DNA of 32,381 bases from Paludibacteraceae bacterium (GCA_017384225.1 JAFNUD010000088.1:1-32381); one strand, 5' to 3'; numbered from the stretch's first letter, positions 1 through 6,296 are shown. Translations and numbers: made by a program. Notes: a model not told the origin generated them from the letters alone.

Positions 1-144
1 ATATTATTTATGTATAAGTAGCAAGAAGTGCCATCTGATACAAATATAACAAAAAAAAATAATTTATCCAAATATTTTTTGCAATTTTATGGCAGATTGT
101 TATCACACATAAATACATTATATAATAAAAATTATTATTTTGAG

Positions 145-885
145 ATGAGTAATGTATTGAAGGTGAAAATAAGAGCACAGCGTATCAAATACGAGATAAT
201 GAAAGTATCATTTGAGGAGAGCGACTTAATGAAAGCGAAAAGATGGAAGTGGGACAATAAAGGGTCTCTTTATTGCACTGGAAAAAGACTGGATATTTTA
301 AGAGATTATGATACATTTGATTGTATTGATGCTGGCGTTGCTCTCCATCCAATTGGCGAGATTTACTATGAAATGGGAAACTCACACGGCGTGATTACGA
401 TGGATAATGTATTAAATGCTATCAATCATAAAATCCTCGTTTCTTACAGACGAGCAAAGGAGGAGGAAGGTATGACCCTTCTTAACGCAGATGTGTATGA
501 TAATAATATATATGAATATACAATAGAAGTCGGTGATGGCGAATTATTTGATGCTTCTCTGTTAGAGATGGTCTCTATTCAATGCCCCATTACGGAGGAG
601 CAATATATCGTTGAATTGAGATATGCAGGAAAGACAATGAAAGGCGGGATAGAGGGATTGCCGTTTAGAGGGGAACCTGTGAGCAATACGAGTATGCTCA
701 CAGTGCCACAAGAATACGCCGATGCTCTGGGTCTTAACGAGAACAGGAGATTAAAAAAAATATTGAAGTTTGATGATTTTATCAAGGAGGAGCATTGGAA
801 AGATGGAAAAAGTCTTAAAGAAGATTACATCCACTCATTCATCAACGAACACGAGCCAGACCACGAACCAGACGAAGAGGAATAA
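145..885 (+). CDS. Hypothetical protein, unrecognised, acidic C-terminus
   Basis: I do not recognise this 247-residue protein. It looks soluble: no signal peptide or membrane segment is visible. The C-terminus is very acidic and ends in a repeated EPDHEPDEEE pattern. The open frame runs back to a GTG at 28, but the extra 39 residues are Asn/Lys/Tyr-rich and look like translated AT-rich leader. A TAnnTTTG-like stretch near 74-83 lies inside that extension, so I prefer the ATG at 145; a further ATG at 199 is also possible. A terminator-like hairpin follows the stop by about 40 nt. Composition is AT-rich compared with the housekeeping genes further right, which fits an accessory gene (inference). 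Confidence 0.6.
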   Translation: MSNVLKVKIRAQRIKYEIMKVSFEESDLMKAKRWKWDNKGSLYCTGKRLDILRDYDTFDCIDAGVALHPIGEIYYEMGNSHGVITMDNVLNAINHKILVSYRRAKEEEGMTLLNADVYDNNIYEYTIEVGDGELFDASLLEMVSIQCPITEEQYIVELRYAGKTMKGGIEGLPFRGEPVSNTSMLTVPQEYADALGLNENRRLKKILKFDDFIKEEHWKDGKSLKEDYIHSFINEHEPDHEPDEEE

Positions 886-923
886 CCATCTTCTATACAA
901 TACAACTATCTTCATAGTAATAG

Positions 924-952
924 ACCACCCTTCAAAAGAGGGTGGTTTATTT
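924..952 (+). terminator. Intrinsic terminator of the first gene
   Basis: An 8-bp perfect stem (ACCACCCT at 924-931 with AGGGTGGT at 939-946) with a 7-nt loop is followed by a T-rich run (TTTATTTG). It sits 38 nt after the stop codon of the unrecognised gene. Confidence 0.75.
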
Positions 953-1084
953 GTATCTGACCTCCGTTGTGAAATATGCTGGCAGTTTTTTTATGTGTTT
1001 TTAAGATTATGCCGAAATATTTCTCAAAAATATAAAATACGGATAACCATATACTATAAAAAATATAGGAAGAGGTGAAAAATA

Positions 1085-1116
1085 TTTGCAAATATCAAAA
1101 AAATGTATTACCTTTG
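1085..1116 (+). promoter_or_regulatory. Bacteroidota-type promoter of candidate ncRNA
   Basis: TTTG at 1085-1088, exactly 20 nt, then TACCTTTG at 1109-1116, with an A-rich spacer. This is the same architecture as the promoters of the housekeeping genes in this window. Transcription would start near 1122. No plausible start codon follows closely, but a structured region with its own terminator does. Confidence 0.8.
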
Positions 1117-1121
1117 CACCG

Positions 1122-1373
1122 CTTTGCACTTGGTGCGGGCATTACATATTGAAAGTGTTTTCGCTGTCCTACAAGAAAATGTGGAAGTTTTCAAGAACTA
1201 GGGATAAACGAATGACACTCACTACTTGCTTGTTTATGGCAGGGCACACATTGATAACTAATGTGTCCTATCCCCATAACATTCAGGTGTGGGGATTAGC
1301 ATCGTTTATTATAGTTCAGGTCATTCCACAACCTTCTTGTTGATAAGCGTGAGCAAGCCTCACACTTTTTTTG
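1122..1373 (+). ncRNA. Candidate structured non-coding RNA of about 250 nt
   Basis: This stretch lies between a strong promoter and an intrinsic terminator and shows no convincing protein. Complementary segments form a long irregular rod: AAAGTGT 1152-1158 with ACACTTT 1362-1368; CGCT 1162-1165 with AGCG 1346-1349; CAAGAA 1172-1177 with TTCTTG 1334-1339; TGTGG 1180-1184 with CCACA 1326-1330; ATAAACGA 1204-1211 with TCGTTTAT 1302-1309. Inside lie two hairpins, ACACATT/AATGTGT (loop GATAACT) and ATCCCCA/TGGGGAT. AATGAC 1211-1216 can alternatively pair with GTCATT 1320-1325, giving a competing or pseudoknotted form. I do not recognise RNase P, SRP or tmRNA motifs. 6S RNA or a Bacteroidales-specific RNA family is possible but unproven. 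The 85-codon open frame across it looks incidental. Confidence 0.6.
1349..1373 (+). terminator. Intrinsic terminator of the candidate ncRNA
   Basis: Stem GTGAG 1349-1353 with CTCAC 1359-1363, loop CAAGC, then seven T residues (1366-1372). The 3' arm overlaps the segment that would close the RNA's basal stem, so terminator hairpin and basal helix are mutually exclusive. Confidence 0.7.
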
Positions 1374-1398
1374 TATATATCCATTCCCAATTGCAAAG

Positions 1399-1454
1399 CA
1401 GGAGTATGCCGAAAATCCTGTAAAGAGTAGGTATCAACTAAAACTAATAATATT
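1399..1454 (+). promoter_or_regulatory. Structured 5' leader, copy 1 of duplicated element
   Basis: Positions 1401-1449 match 1701-1749 at 46 of 49 nt, whereas the downstream ORFs differ. CAGGA 1399-1403 pairs with TCCTG 1416-1420, leaving a 12-nt loop. ATGCC in that loop (1406-1410) can pair with GGTAT 1430-1434 (one G-U), forming an H-type pseudoknot. The element ends 5 nt before an ATGATG start. It may be a cis-regulatory leader or a translation-control element; this is inference from structure and duplication. Confidence 0.6.
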
Positions 1455-1640
1455 ATGATGTATTTCACATTAAAGTTTGCAAACAAGTATGTAGGTGGTA
1501 TGACCGTAGGTTATACTCTCAATGTTTCATCCGAACAAAATGTTCCTTGCGGAAGAGACATTGAAAAAGCCTTAATAAATGCAGGTTTTTCCAAGTCTGA
1601 CGCTCAGCGATTATCAGAGCCTACTTATTGGAGTAGATAA
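1455..1640 (+). CDS. Small hypothetical protein (61 aa) behind duplicated leader
   Basis: This 61-residue ORF begins ATGATG directly after the first copy of the 49-nt leader. The predicted protein has an N-terminal stretch that looks beta-stranded (YFTLKF, MTVGYTLNV) and a C-terminal part that looks helical (DIEKALINAGFSKSDAQRL), with one cysteine and no membrane segment. I do not recognise the family. Support for a real gene comes from the leader: the same leader precedes another short ORF that also starts with two Met codons. There is no own promoter match upstream, so it may depend on read-through from the candidate ncRNA promoter. Confidence 0.5.
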   Translation: MMYFTLKFANKYVGGMTVGYTLNVSSEQNVPCGRDIEKALINAGFSKSDAQRLSEPTYWSR

Positions 1641-1685
1641 AAACTCTCCTCATAATAGAAAATAGATAGAATAGATAAAGTAATA

Positions 1686-1693
1686 TAACTTTG
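1686..1693 (+). promoter_or_regulatory. Possible -7 element for second leader
   Basis: TAACTTTG matches TAnnTTTG. No TTTG is found at the expected upstream distance, so this is a half-supported promoter. If used, the transcript would start near 1699, right at the beginning of the second leader hairpin. Confidence 0.4.
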
Positions 1694-1698
1694 TAAAG

Positions 1699-1756
1699 AA
1701 GGAGTATGCCGAAAATCCTGAAAAGAGTAGGTATTTACTAAAACTAATATTTTCTT
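1699..1756 (+). promoter_or_regulatory. Structured 5' leader, copy 2 of duplicated element
   Basis: This second copy lies exactly 300 bp after the first. It keeps the hairpin (AGGA 1700-1703 with TCCT 1716-1719), the identical loop, and the loop-to-GGTAT pseudoknot partner at 1730-1734. The three differences from copy 1 (1721, 1735, 1736) all fall outside the pairing segments. It ends 7 nt before an ATGATG start codon pair. Confidence 0.6.
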
Positions 1757-1993
1757 ATGATGGTATTAAAATACACAGGAGGTAACGACGGGGGTCGAAG
1801 CGAATTAAATTATGGTACGTGTATTGTTGTGCTGGGAACTTATCGCACAGATAAATTGGGATATGTTTCAAAAGATGCACTTCCAGAAATCAGAGAGTGC
1901 GTGAGAGATATGCGTATTCGCTTGAGTTTTAACAATTATAACCCTTTTTCACCCGATGCTAATGGCTTCTTATTGTTTTGGCAAGAGGTTTAG
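1757..1993 (+). CDS. Small hypothetical protein (78 aa) behind duplicated leader
   Basis: This 78-residue ORF again starts ATGATG after the duplicated leader. The protein is Gly/Asn-rich at its N-terminus (GGNDGG), has a beta-looking core (TCIVVLGTYR), a short helix (EIRECVRDMRIRL) and ends FLLFWQEV. It has no membrane segment or signal peptide. I see no clear sequence similarity to the 61-aa neighbour, so the leader is shared but the coding parts are not. Function unknown; it is probably accessory, given the AT-rich setting. Confidence 0.5.
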   Translation: MMVLKYTGGNDGGRSELNYGTCIVVLGTYRTDKLGYVSKDALPEIRECVRDMRIRLSFNNYNPFSPDANGFLLFWQEV

Positions 1994-2187
1994 TTAAGAG
2001 GGGGAATATGCGATTTTGGTGCATTTTTGCCATAAAAAAGTTGCACCGATATGGGTCCGATAGCATAATGCGAGTAGATTAATAAGGTAAATAGCAGATG
2101 ATTTTCCTAATATCTCATAGCGTATCTGTATGGTTCTCAGTTAGAAGCATATAAAATTAGACTAAGAATATTGGAAAATTATGTGTT
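1994..2187 (+). other. Non-coding stretch with long stem
   Basis: No supported gene is visible. The main structure is a stem with one bulge: ATTTTCCTAATAT at 2101-2113 pairs with AATATTGGAAAAT at 2167-2179, enclosing about 53 nt. A weak promoter-like GTTGCACC lies near 2040. It could be the 3' untranslated part of the 78-aa gene or a separate small RNA running to the terminator at 2209. Confidence 0.35.
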
Positions 2188-2204
2188 AATCCCCCACTTT
2201 CCGC
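2188..2204 (+). repeat. 17-nt direct repeat, copy 1, 5' of a terminator
   Basis: AATCCCCCACTTTCCGC is identical to the stretch at 2338-2354, 150 bp downstream. Both copies are followed almost at once by AAATAA, which begins the left arm of a terminator hairpin. The significance is unknown; see findings. Confidence 0.7.
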
Positions 2205-2208
2205 TGTA

Positions 2209-2250
2209 AATAACCCACTATACCCAAGAAGGTATAATGGGTTATTTATT
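2209..2250 (+). terminator. Strong hairpin terminator
   Basis: AATAACCCACTATACC at 2209-2224 pairs with 2231-2246 at 15 of 16 positions around a 6-nt loop, CAAGAA, followed by TATTTGG. It probably ends the transcript carrying the 78-aa ORF. Confidence 0.7.
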
Positions 2251-2337
2251 TGGATCGGAGAGCCTTCTGCACCCTACAATCGAGGGCTCTTATCTCGCTT
2301 AACAGCTCGAACGATACGCGATAAAATATCGCTAGCG
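2251..2337 (+). other. Non-coding spacer with hairpins between the repeats
   Basis: No open frame is supported. It contains AGAGCC/GGCTCT flanking a loop of about 20 nt near 2260-2292 and a perfect 6-bp hairpin, GCGATA 2318-2323 with TATCGC 2327-2332. An 8-nt palindrome, CGCTAGCG, lies at 2330-2337. Together with the repeat and terminator that follow, it may be a second small RNA unit (inference). Confidence 0.3.
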
Positions 2338-2354
2338 AATCCCCCACTTTCCGC
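2338..2354 (+). repeat. 17-nt direct repeat, copy 2, 5' of a terminator
   Basis: This is an exact copy of 2188-2204. It directly abuts the left arm of the terminator at 2355. Confidence 0.7.
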
Positions 2355-2417
2355 AAATAAAAAAGAGTGATTTGCTTGCTTAAGTAAACTTAGACAGACA
2401 AATCACTCTTTTTATTT
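2355..2417. terminator. Bidirectional terminator hairpin
   Basis: The left arm (2355-2374) and right arm CAAATCACTCTTTTTATTT (2399-2417) pair along 19 bp with one bulged A; an inner TAAGT/ACTTA pairing extends it. T-runs occur on both strands, so it can end transcripts from the left and the minus-strand gene whose stop lies about 110 nt away. Confidence 0.75.
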
Positions 2418-2528
2418 GAACAAGGTGCCAGCTGCAGCTTGTTGGGATTACGCAGCAATCCTCCACCATGCAAGGATGCCTATCAGCAGACTTAAGGCAT
2501 GCGAGGTCGATGCCATCGAATCCCTCCT

Positions 2529-3839
2529 CTACTCATTCAGCGCCAGCAGCACACCGACTTCATTCCACAAGGCAAAGAGTTTGCCGTCAGAGGTACTCAC
2601 CAGCAGTTCCACCTGCGAATGTACCGTCACAGCCCGTAGCGCAGGATAATCTATCAGCGAAAATTTGGCTATTTGCATAGCCTCGCCATGATGACAATAC
2701 AAGACACGCAAACTTCGACGACTACACTCTATATCAACAATTTGGTATTCAGTTGTTGGTACTAATCCCTCCTCGCTATACCTTCGCAGTTCCGTTTCAC
2801 GCTTCATCTCGTCACTCATCTGACGCGCGCGATCTACTAATTGTGGGTCGTCCTTTTCGTGCAGCGTAATGAGTTGCTTGGGTAATAGTCTATTCAATGC
2901 ATGTTCCTCTTCGGGCGTGAAAGTCAAAACATGCTTTCCGTCAATCACATCCAATTTCCACCAGAGATTTATGCCTGTAGTCTTTCGCTCCTTGGTATGT
3001 AACAGCTGAACGGACTGATGATGGTTAAAGAGGAGCATAAAATGTTCTGCCTGTATCACGCTTTGCTGGTCTTCAATGCGCATAATATCATAGATGGCAT
3101 CCGTCGTGCCGTTTTTAAGCCAAAACCACAACGTATCTCCAGCCTTATTACTACTCGCATCGCGCCACCATTGCCACCACATAAATGGCATGGGAGTTGT
3201 GCCTTTTAGGCAAATCTCCTCTGCGTATGTAGGCTCATAATACAAGCGCAACACAATGCCACCGAAGTATCCCATCCACCACCAACTATCTACGTCTTCT
3301 CTTTCAATTGTTTGCGCCAATTGTTGCGCAGCATCATTGGCACTGACTTGCTGGGGATAAAGTAGGTACAAATAGGTATTGAGTTCGTTGATTACTTGCG
3401 CAGTTGCCCGCATGCCTTTTTGCTGATAGGGATTAATGTGGTTACATTTGGCATAGAGCAAGCCCAACAAGATGTAATATAACATCCGATCCTGTCCCCA
3501 GAGCGTTTGTACCTGCAGCCAAGTGTCGTTTTCAATGCTTTGGGGTTGAGTATGTTCCTCTGGAGGTGTATCCAATCGTAACGCATCAGGTGTATTTTTC
3601 AGTTGATTGCACAAATCCCAAACAGTAGGCAAATGGGGTAATATCTCCTCAGGCACATCAAACAGTCTGCTAATCTTCTCCCAAAGGTGATTGACAGCTC
3701 TGTCGCCCAATGTTCCGTCTATTAGGCGTGTGATGTTCATTCTGCCCTTTTGCCCCAGCAGGCTTGCCAATCGGGTATTGTTGGCGGCAAAAAAGCAGTG
3801 TTTGACCAATTGTTGTAATATGTCTTTGCGGTTTGTCAT
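2529..3839 (-). CDS. Hypothetical protein (436 aa)
   Basis: I do not recognise this protein. The N-terminal 70 residues look helical and resemble a DNA-binding-like arrangement (RLASLLGQKG, then ITRLIDG), but no family can be named. The middle is unusually rich in Trp and Tyr (runs such as WWWMGYFGG and MWWQWWRD). The C-terminal 80 residues look beta-rich, with short repeats around VDIECSRRSLRVLYC and VELLVSTSDGKLFALW. There is no signal peptide. The start at 3839 is chosen because a longer TTG-initiated frame (3854) would overlap the -7 promoter element. The gene is monocistronic, flanked by its own promoter and by the bidirectional terminator. Base composition resembles the chromosomal core more than the AT-rich islands on each side. 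Confidence 0.75.
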   Translation of the reverse strand: MTNRKDILQQLVKHCFFAANNTRLASLLGQKGRMNITRLIDGTLGDRAVNHLWEKISRLFDVPEEILPHLPTVWDLCNQLKNTPDALRLDTPPEEHTQPQSIENDTWLQVQTLWGQDRMLYYILLGLLYAKCNHINPYQQKGMRATAQVINELNTYLYLLYPQQVSANDAAQQLAQTIEREDVDSWWWMGYFGGIVLRLYYEPTYAEEICLKGTTPMPFMWWQWWRDASSNKAGDTLWFWLKNGTTDAIYDIMRIEDQQSVIQAEHFMLLFNHHQSVQLLHTKERKTTGINLWWKLDVIDGKHVLTFTPEEEHALNRLLPKQLITLHEKDDPQLVDRARQMSDEMKRETELRRYSEEGLVPTTEYQIVDIECSRRSLRVLYCHHGEAMQIAKFSLIDYPALRAVTVHSQVELLVSTSDGKLFALWNEVGVLLALNE

Positions 3840-3851
3840 AGAAATTTTGCG

Positions 3852-3883
3852 CAAAGGTACACAAAAATTGGTGTTTATGCAAA
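3852..3883 (-). promoter_or_regulatory. Promoter of the 436-aa gene
   Basis: On the minus strand TTTG (3883-3880), 20 nt, then TACCTTTG (3859-3852). The ATG lies 12 nt beyond the -7 element, implying a very short leader. Confidence 0.8.
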
Positions 3884-3897
3884 TCCCTCTGCCAATT

Positions 3898-3926
3898 TTG
3901 TATCAAAGTCTTTTGGTTTGATACAA
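3898..3926. repeat. Perfect 10-bp inverted repeat upstream of the 436-aa gene
   Basis: TTGTATCAAA at 3898-3907 and TTTGATACAA at 3917-3926, 9-nt spacer. It lies just upstream of the minus-strand -33 element, so an operator is possible; a hairpin acting on the plus strand is the alternative. Confidence 0.5.
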
Positions 3927-4023
3927 GATTATGCTTGTTTATCCTTTTTAGGTACGATTCATTGGCATTTTCATAATTTTTAACTAATTTTGCAGCGAAA
4001 ACGAGAAATAATGCTCCTAAAAT

Positions 4024-4054
4024 TTTGCTCTTTGAAAAAAATGTAGTAATTTTG
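4024..4054 (+). promoter_or_regulatory. Promoter of the small-protein/SHOCT gene group
   Basis: TTTG 4024-4027, 19 nt, TAATTTTG 4047-4054. A second -7-like TAATTTTG sits at 3985-3992. Transcription from the closer one would start near 4059, at the edge of a 7-bp hairpin. Confidence 0.6.
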
Positions 4055-4058
4055 CAAC

Positions 4059-4326
4059 GTTTTGGGGAGAAATCCAAAACATGAAGCGTTATTTACTTTT
4101 GACCCGACAAACAGAAATCTGGTACATTTCAATAGCAGAAGGGCAAAGAGTAATCGTTTCCGCGTATATGAAATCCTTGCGAAGTCATATATGGCGTGGA
4201 GCATTATTTCTCTTTGTTTCTGTAGGGTTTACCAGAGCCTTGTTTGTGATGAAGGAAAAAATACTCTGCGCTTTTTTGTATATGTATAACAAAAATAGAC
4301 TATAATCTAATTTAAAATTTTATCTT
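4059..4326 (+). other. Long leader (about 270 nt), possibly encoding a small ORF
   Basis: The predicted transcript begins with a hairpin (GTTTTGG 4059-4065 with CCAAAAC 4074-4080) and then runs about 245 nt before the next gene. Two overlapping open frames exist here: 4081-4305 (74 codons, ATG directly after the hairpin, one hydrophobic segment) and one in another frame from 4062. Neither has a composition that convinces me. A structured regulatory leader and a real small membrane protein are both possible; I lean to the leader. Confidence 0.4.
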
Positions 4327-4557
4327 ATGACACACATGTATGAAGTAGCTGTAAAGCACAGCTATCTGGTAAATGGCATTCACCTTCCAGCGGGTCTTTC
4401 AGTACGAGTTGCCACTCCTTTTTTCGCAAATCCACTAAACTCTCAAGAGGGTAAAATTCTTATTGCAAAAGCATATCTTATGCAATGTGGATTGGATTTA
4501 ACAGGGTGTCTTCAAACAATCACCTCAGCACATTTTGAAGCATTTAGATTGTCATAA
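4327..4557 (+). CDS. Small hypothetical protein (76 aa), possibly DUF6140-like
   Basis: This 76-residue protein starts MTHMYEVAVKHSYLVNGIHL; a second ATG at 4336 is equally possible. The pattern of an N-terminal beta-strand, then VNGIxLPAGLSVxV, then NPxxxxxGKxxIxxAY and GLDL resembles the small Bacteroidales proteins grouped as DUF6140. That is from memory of the family pattern and needs a profile search. No membrane segment is seen. It is the first gene after a long leader and lies 57 nt ahead of the first SHOCT gene, so co-transcription is likely. Function unknown. Confidence 0.6.
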   Translation: MTHMYEVAVKHSYLVNGIHLPAGLSVRVATPFFANPLNSQEGKILIAKAYLMQCGLDLTGCLQTITSAHFEAFRLS

Positions 4558-4614
4558 ATGAATTAGTCTATAGAAACAATAGCAACGATAATAGCCTTAA
4601 AAGAGGGAATTATT

Positions 4615-5304
4615 ATGGAAAAGGAAACTATTGAAAAACTAAAAGAGCTTAAACAGTTGTTGGATGAAGGTATTTTAACGCAAGAAGAGTTTGATGCAGA
4701 AAAACAAAAACTTCTTGCATCTTCACCAACTGTAATTCCAAAAGCTGAAACACTCGTTTTAGAAACTGAAGAAACACCTGTTTCTATTAGAGAATATGAC
4801 ACGCAAAATAGGTTTGAATCGCAAATAAAACCTAATCGAACAATTCATATTCCCCTTCTACATCGTTCGGTTGTAATAAATGCAACATCTCCCGAAGCGG
4901 TTATAAAAAAATGTAATAATTATATTACTCGTGGAAAAATTGGAATTGCTTTGGGTATTCTATTAACGGGCGTCTTCGTATATTATTGTTTTACGGCTGG
5001 TTTTTGGGCTATTTTCGGTGCAGTATTTTGGGCATTATTCCCAGCTTTAATTTGGATTATCACTGGTTCTATAACGATACCATCTTATACAGAACTTCGC
5101 GATAAATTTGTAGGGATGAATCAAGCAGAATTTAATTATGTAAAAGAAATTATTCGTCAAAAACGAGAAAACGAAAAAGAGGCAATTATTAACATCGCTG
5201 GCGAGGTTGCCCATGTTGCAAATACAGCAGCCGATGTCTACCAAGAGCAAACTGGCAATAATATGTGGTTTGATATAGGACGAAATTTGGGCAGTAAATA
5301 TTAA
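4615..5304 (+). CDS. Membrane protein with N-terminal SHOCT module (229 aa)
   Basis: Residues about 4-33 match the short C-terminal (SHOCT) module pattern: IEKLKELKQLLDEGILTQEE then FDAEKQKLL. Such modules are usually small oligomerisation or interaction domains at protein ends; here it is N-terminal. A linker follows, then two hydrophobic segments at about 105-125 and 130-150 with a short turn between them, then a charged helical tail. An SD-like GAGGGA lies upstream of the ATG, which is uncommon in this phylum. The next gene carries a nearly identical module at its C-terminus, so the two products may interact through it (inference). AT-rich; the exact role is unknown. Confidence 0.75.
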   Translation: MEKETIEKLKELKQLLDEGILTQEEFDAEKQKLLASSPTVIPKAETLVLETEETPVSIREYDTQNRFESQIKPNRTIHIPLLHRSVVINATSPEAVIKKCNNYITRGKIGIALGILLTGVFVYYCFTAGFWAIFGAVFWALFPALIWIITGSITIPSYTELRDKFVGMNQAEFNYVKEIIRQKRENEKEAIINIAGEVAHVANTAADVYQEQTGNNMWFDIGRNLGSKY

Positions 5305-5454
5305 CTGTCAATTGTTGCAACATGTTCAGCATTCTATTATTGTCTTTTCACTATCTTTTCCGAGATAGTTACGGAAACGAGACGGCAATGATAGCAACCT
5401 TCAGAGGAAAATAATAATGAAATCTGTATAAAAAAATATAATATACTTAAAATT

Positions 5455-6219
5455 ATGAGTTGGAATGAAAAGAATGCCAATATGTATATGGGCATTGTGA
5501 ATTCAGTAGAGAAATTTGCCTCGGGGGCTTTGGACTCACAGATAAATGCAGTCATTCGTAAAAAAGCGGTGATAGGGGCTCTGTGTATGGCAATCCCATT
5601 ATGGGGAATAGAAACAATTGTGTATGCCATTACTTTATGGGGAACATATTCTAAAATCAGTGATATCAGTGGTGTGCCTTTTCGAAGTAATTTTGTAAAA
5701 AATGCACTTTCTGGTTTTATTTTGAATATTGTCGTTACCTTTGTATTGGGATTAGCTTTGGATTTTATACCTGTGTTTGGATGGATTGGTTCTGCGCTTT
5801 TGGGATTTTTATCAATTCAGCTTTCGGGAATGGGGTATGTTAAAGCATTAAAACTTGCTCATGGAAGAAAAGCGAAGAAGGATGTTAACATTAAAAAGGG
5901 AATATCAAATCTCAAGAAGAAGATAGATATGTCAGATCATCAAAAAGAGCTTGATGAAACACTTGGCACAGTGAAACGAGCCAATAGATTTCTTGATGCT
6001 GTAGAAAACAAAGATGTAGAAGAAATCGCTAATATTGTGCAAGAACACAAAGAAATTCAACAACCCAAAGAAGAAGCTATTGCTCCTGACAATACAATTG
6101 ATGTTTCATCAAAATCAAACATAGAAAAACTACGCGAATTGAAAGCTTTATTAGATGAAGGCATACTGACACAAGAAGAATTTGCTGCGGAGAAGAAAAA
6201 AGTTTTAGAAACTACATAA
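5455..6219 (+). CDS. Membrane protein with C-terminal SHOCT module (254 aa)
   Basis: The N-terminal half has hydrophobic segments at about 40-62, 80-100 and 105-128, with Gly/Pro-rich turns (DFIPVFGWIGSALLG) that recall EcsC/DUF697-like membrane domains without a firm match. A Lys-rich stretch and a charged, probably coiled-coil region (about 140-205) follow. Residues about 222-252 are a SHOCT module (IEKLRELKALLDEGILTQEE) highly similar to the upstream gene's N-terminal module. The 150-nt gap from the upstream gene contains no other gene; around 5385-5416 it resembles the region just ahead of that gene (ATAGCAAC, CTT, AGAGG), suggesting that regulatory sequence as well as the module was duplicated. 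Function unknown. Confidence 0.75.
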   Translation: MSWNEKNANMYMGIVNSVEKFASGALDSQINAVIRKKAVIGALCMAIPLWGIETIVYAITLWGTYSKISDISGVPFRSNFVKNALSGFILNIVVTFVLGLALDFIPVFGWIGSALLGFLSIQLSGMGYVKALKLAHGRKAKKDVNIKKGISNLKKKIDMSDHQKELDETLGTVKRANRFLDAVENKDVEEIANIVQEHKEIQQPKEEAIAPDNTIDVSSKSNIEKLRELKALLDEGILTQEEFAAEKKKVLETT

Positions 6220-6274
6220 TATAAAATTAGCGCAATGTGCATGGATTTGGAGGTCAAAGTAAACGTGCACGTAC

Positions 6275-6296
6275 GTAGTGGTACCGTAGTGGTATC
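6275..6296 (+). repeat. Tandem 11-mer
   Basis: GTAGTGGTACC is followed directly by GTAGTGGTATC. It lies in the 354-nt gap between the SHOCT gene and the MATE gene, which holds no gene that I can support. Confidence 0.55.

Noticed and set aside
770-1078. 102-codon open frame overlapping the end of the first gene
   Set aside because: It overlaps the coding region and runs through a terminator; composition is that of AT-rich non-coding DNA.
1086-1343. 85-codon open frame over the candidate ncRNA
   Set aside because: It starts inside the promoter, and the region is better explained by base-paired RNA; the predicted peptide has no recognisable features.
2209-2246. dif-like recombination site (two arms around 6 nt)
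   Set aside because: Arms are 16 nt and nearly perfectly self-complementary with T-rich DNA after them, as in a terminator; XerC/XerD arm consensus is not matched.
2188-2354. Integron attC-like or gene-cassette array
   Set aside because: The repeated 17-mer has no RYYYAAC/GTTRRRY core pair, and no integrase gene is present.
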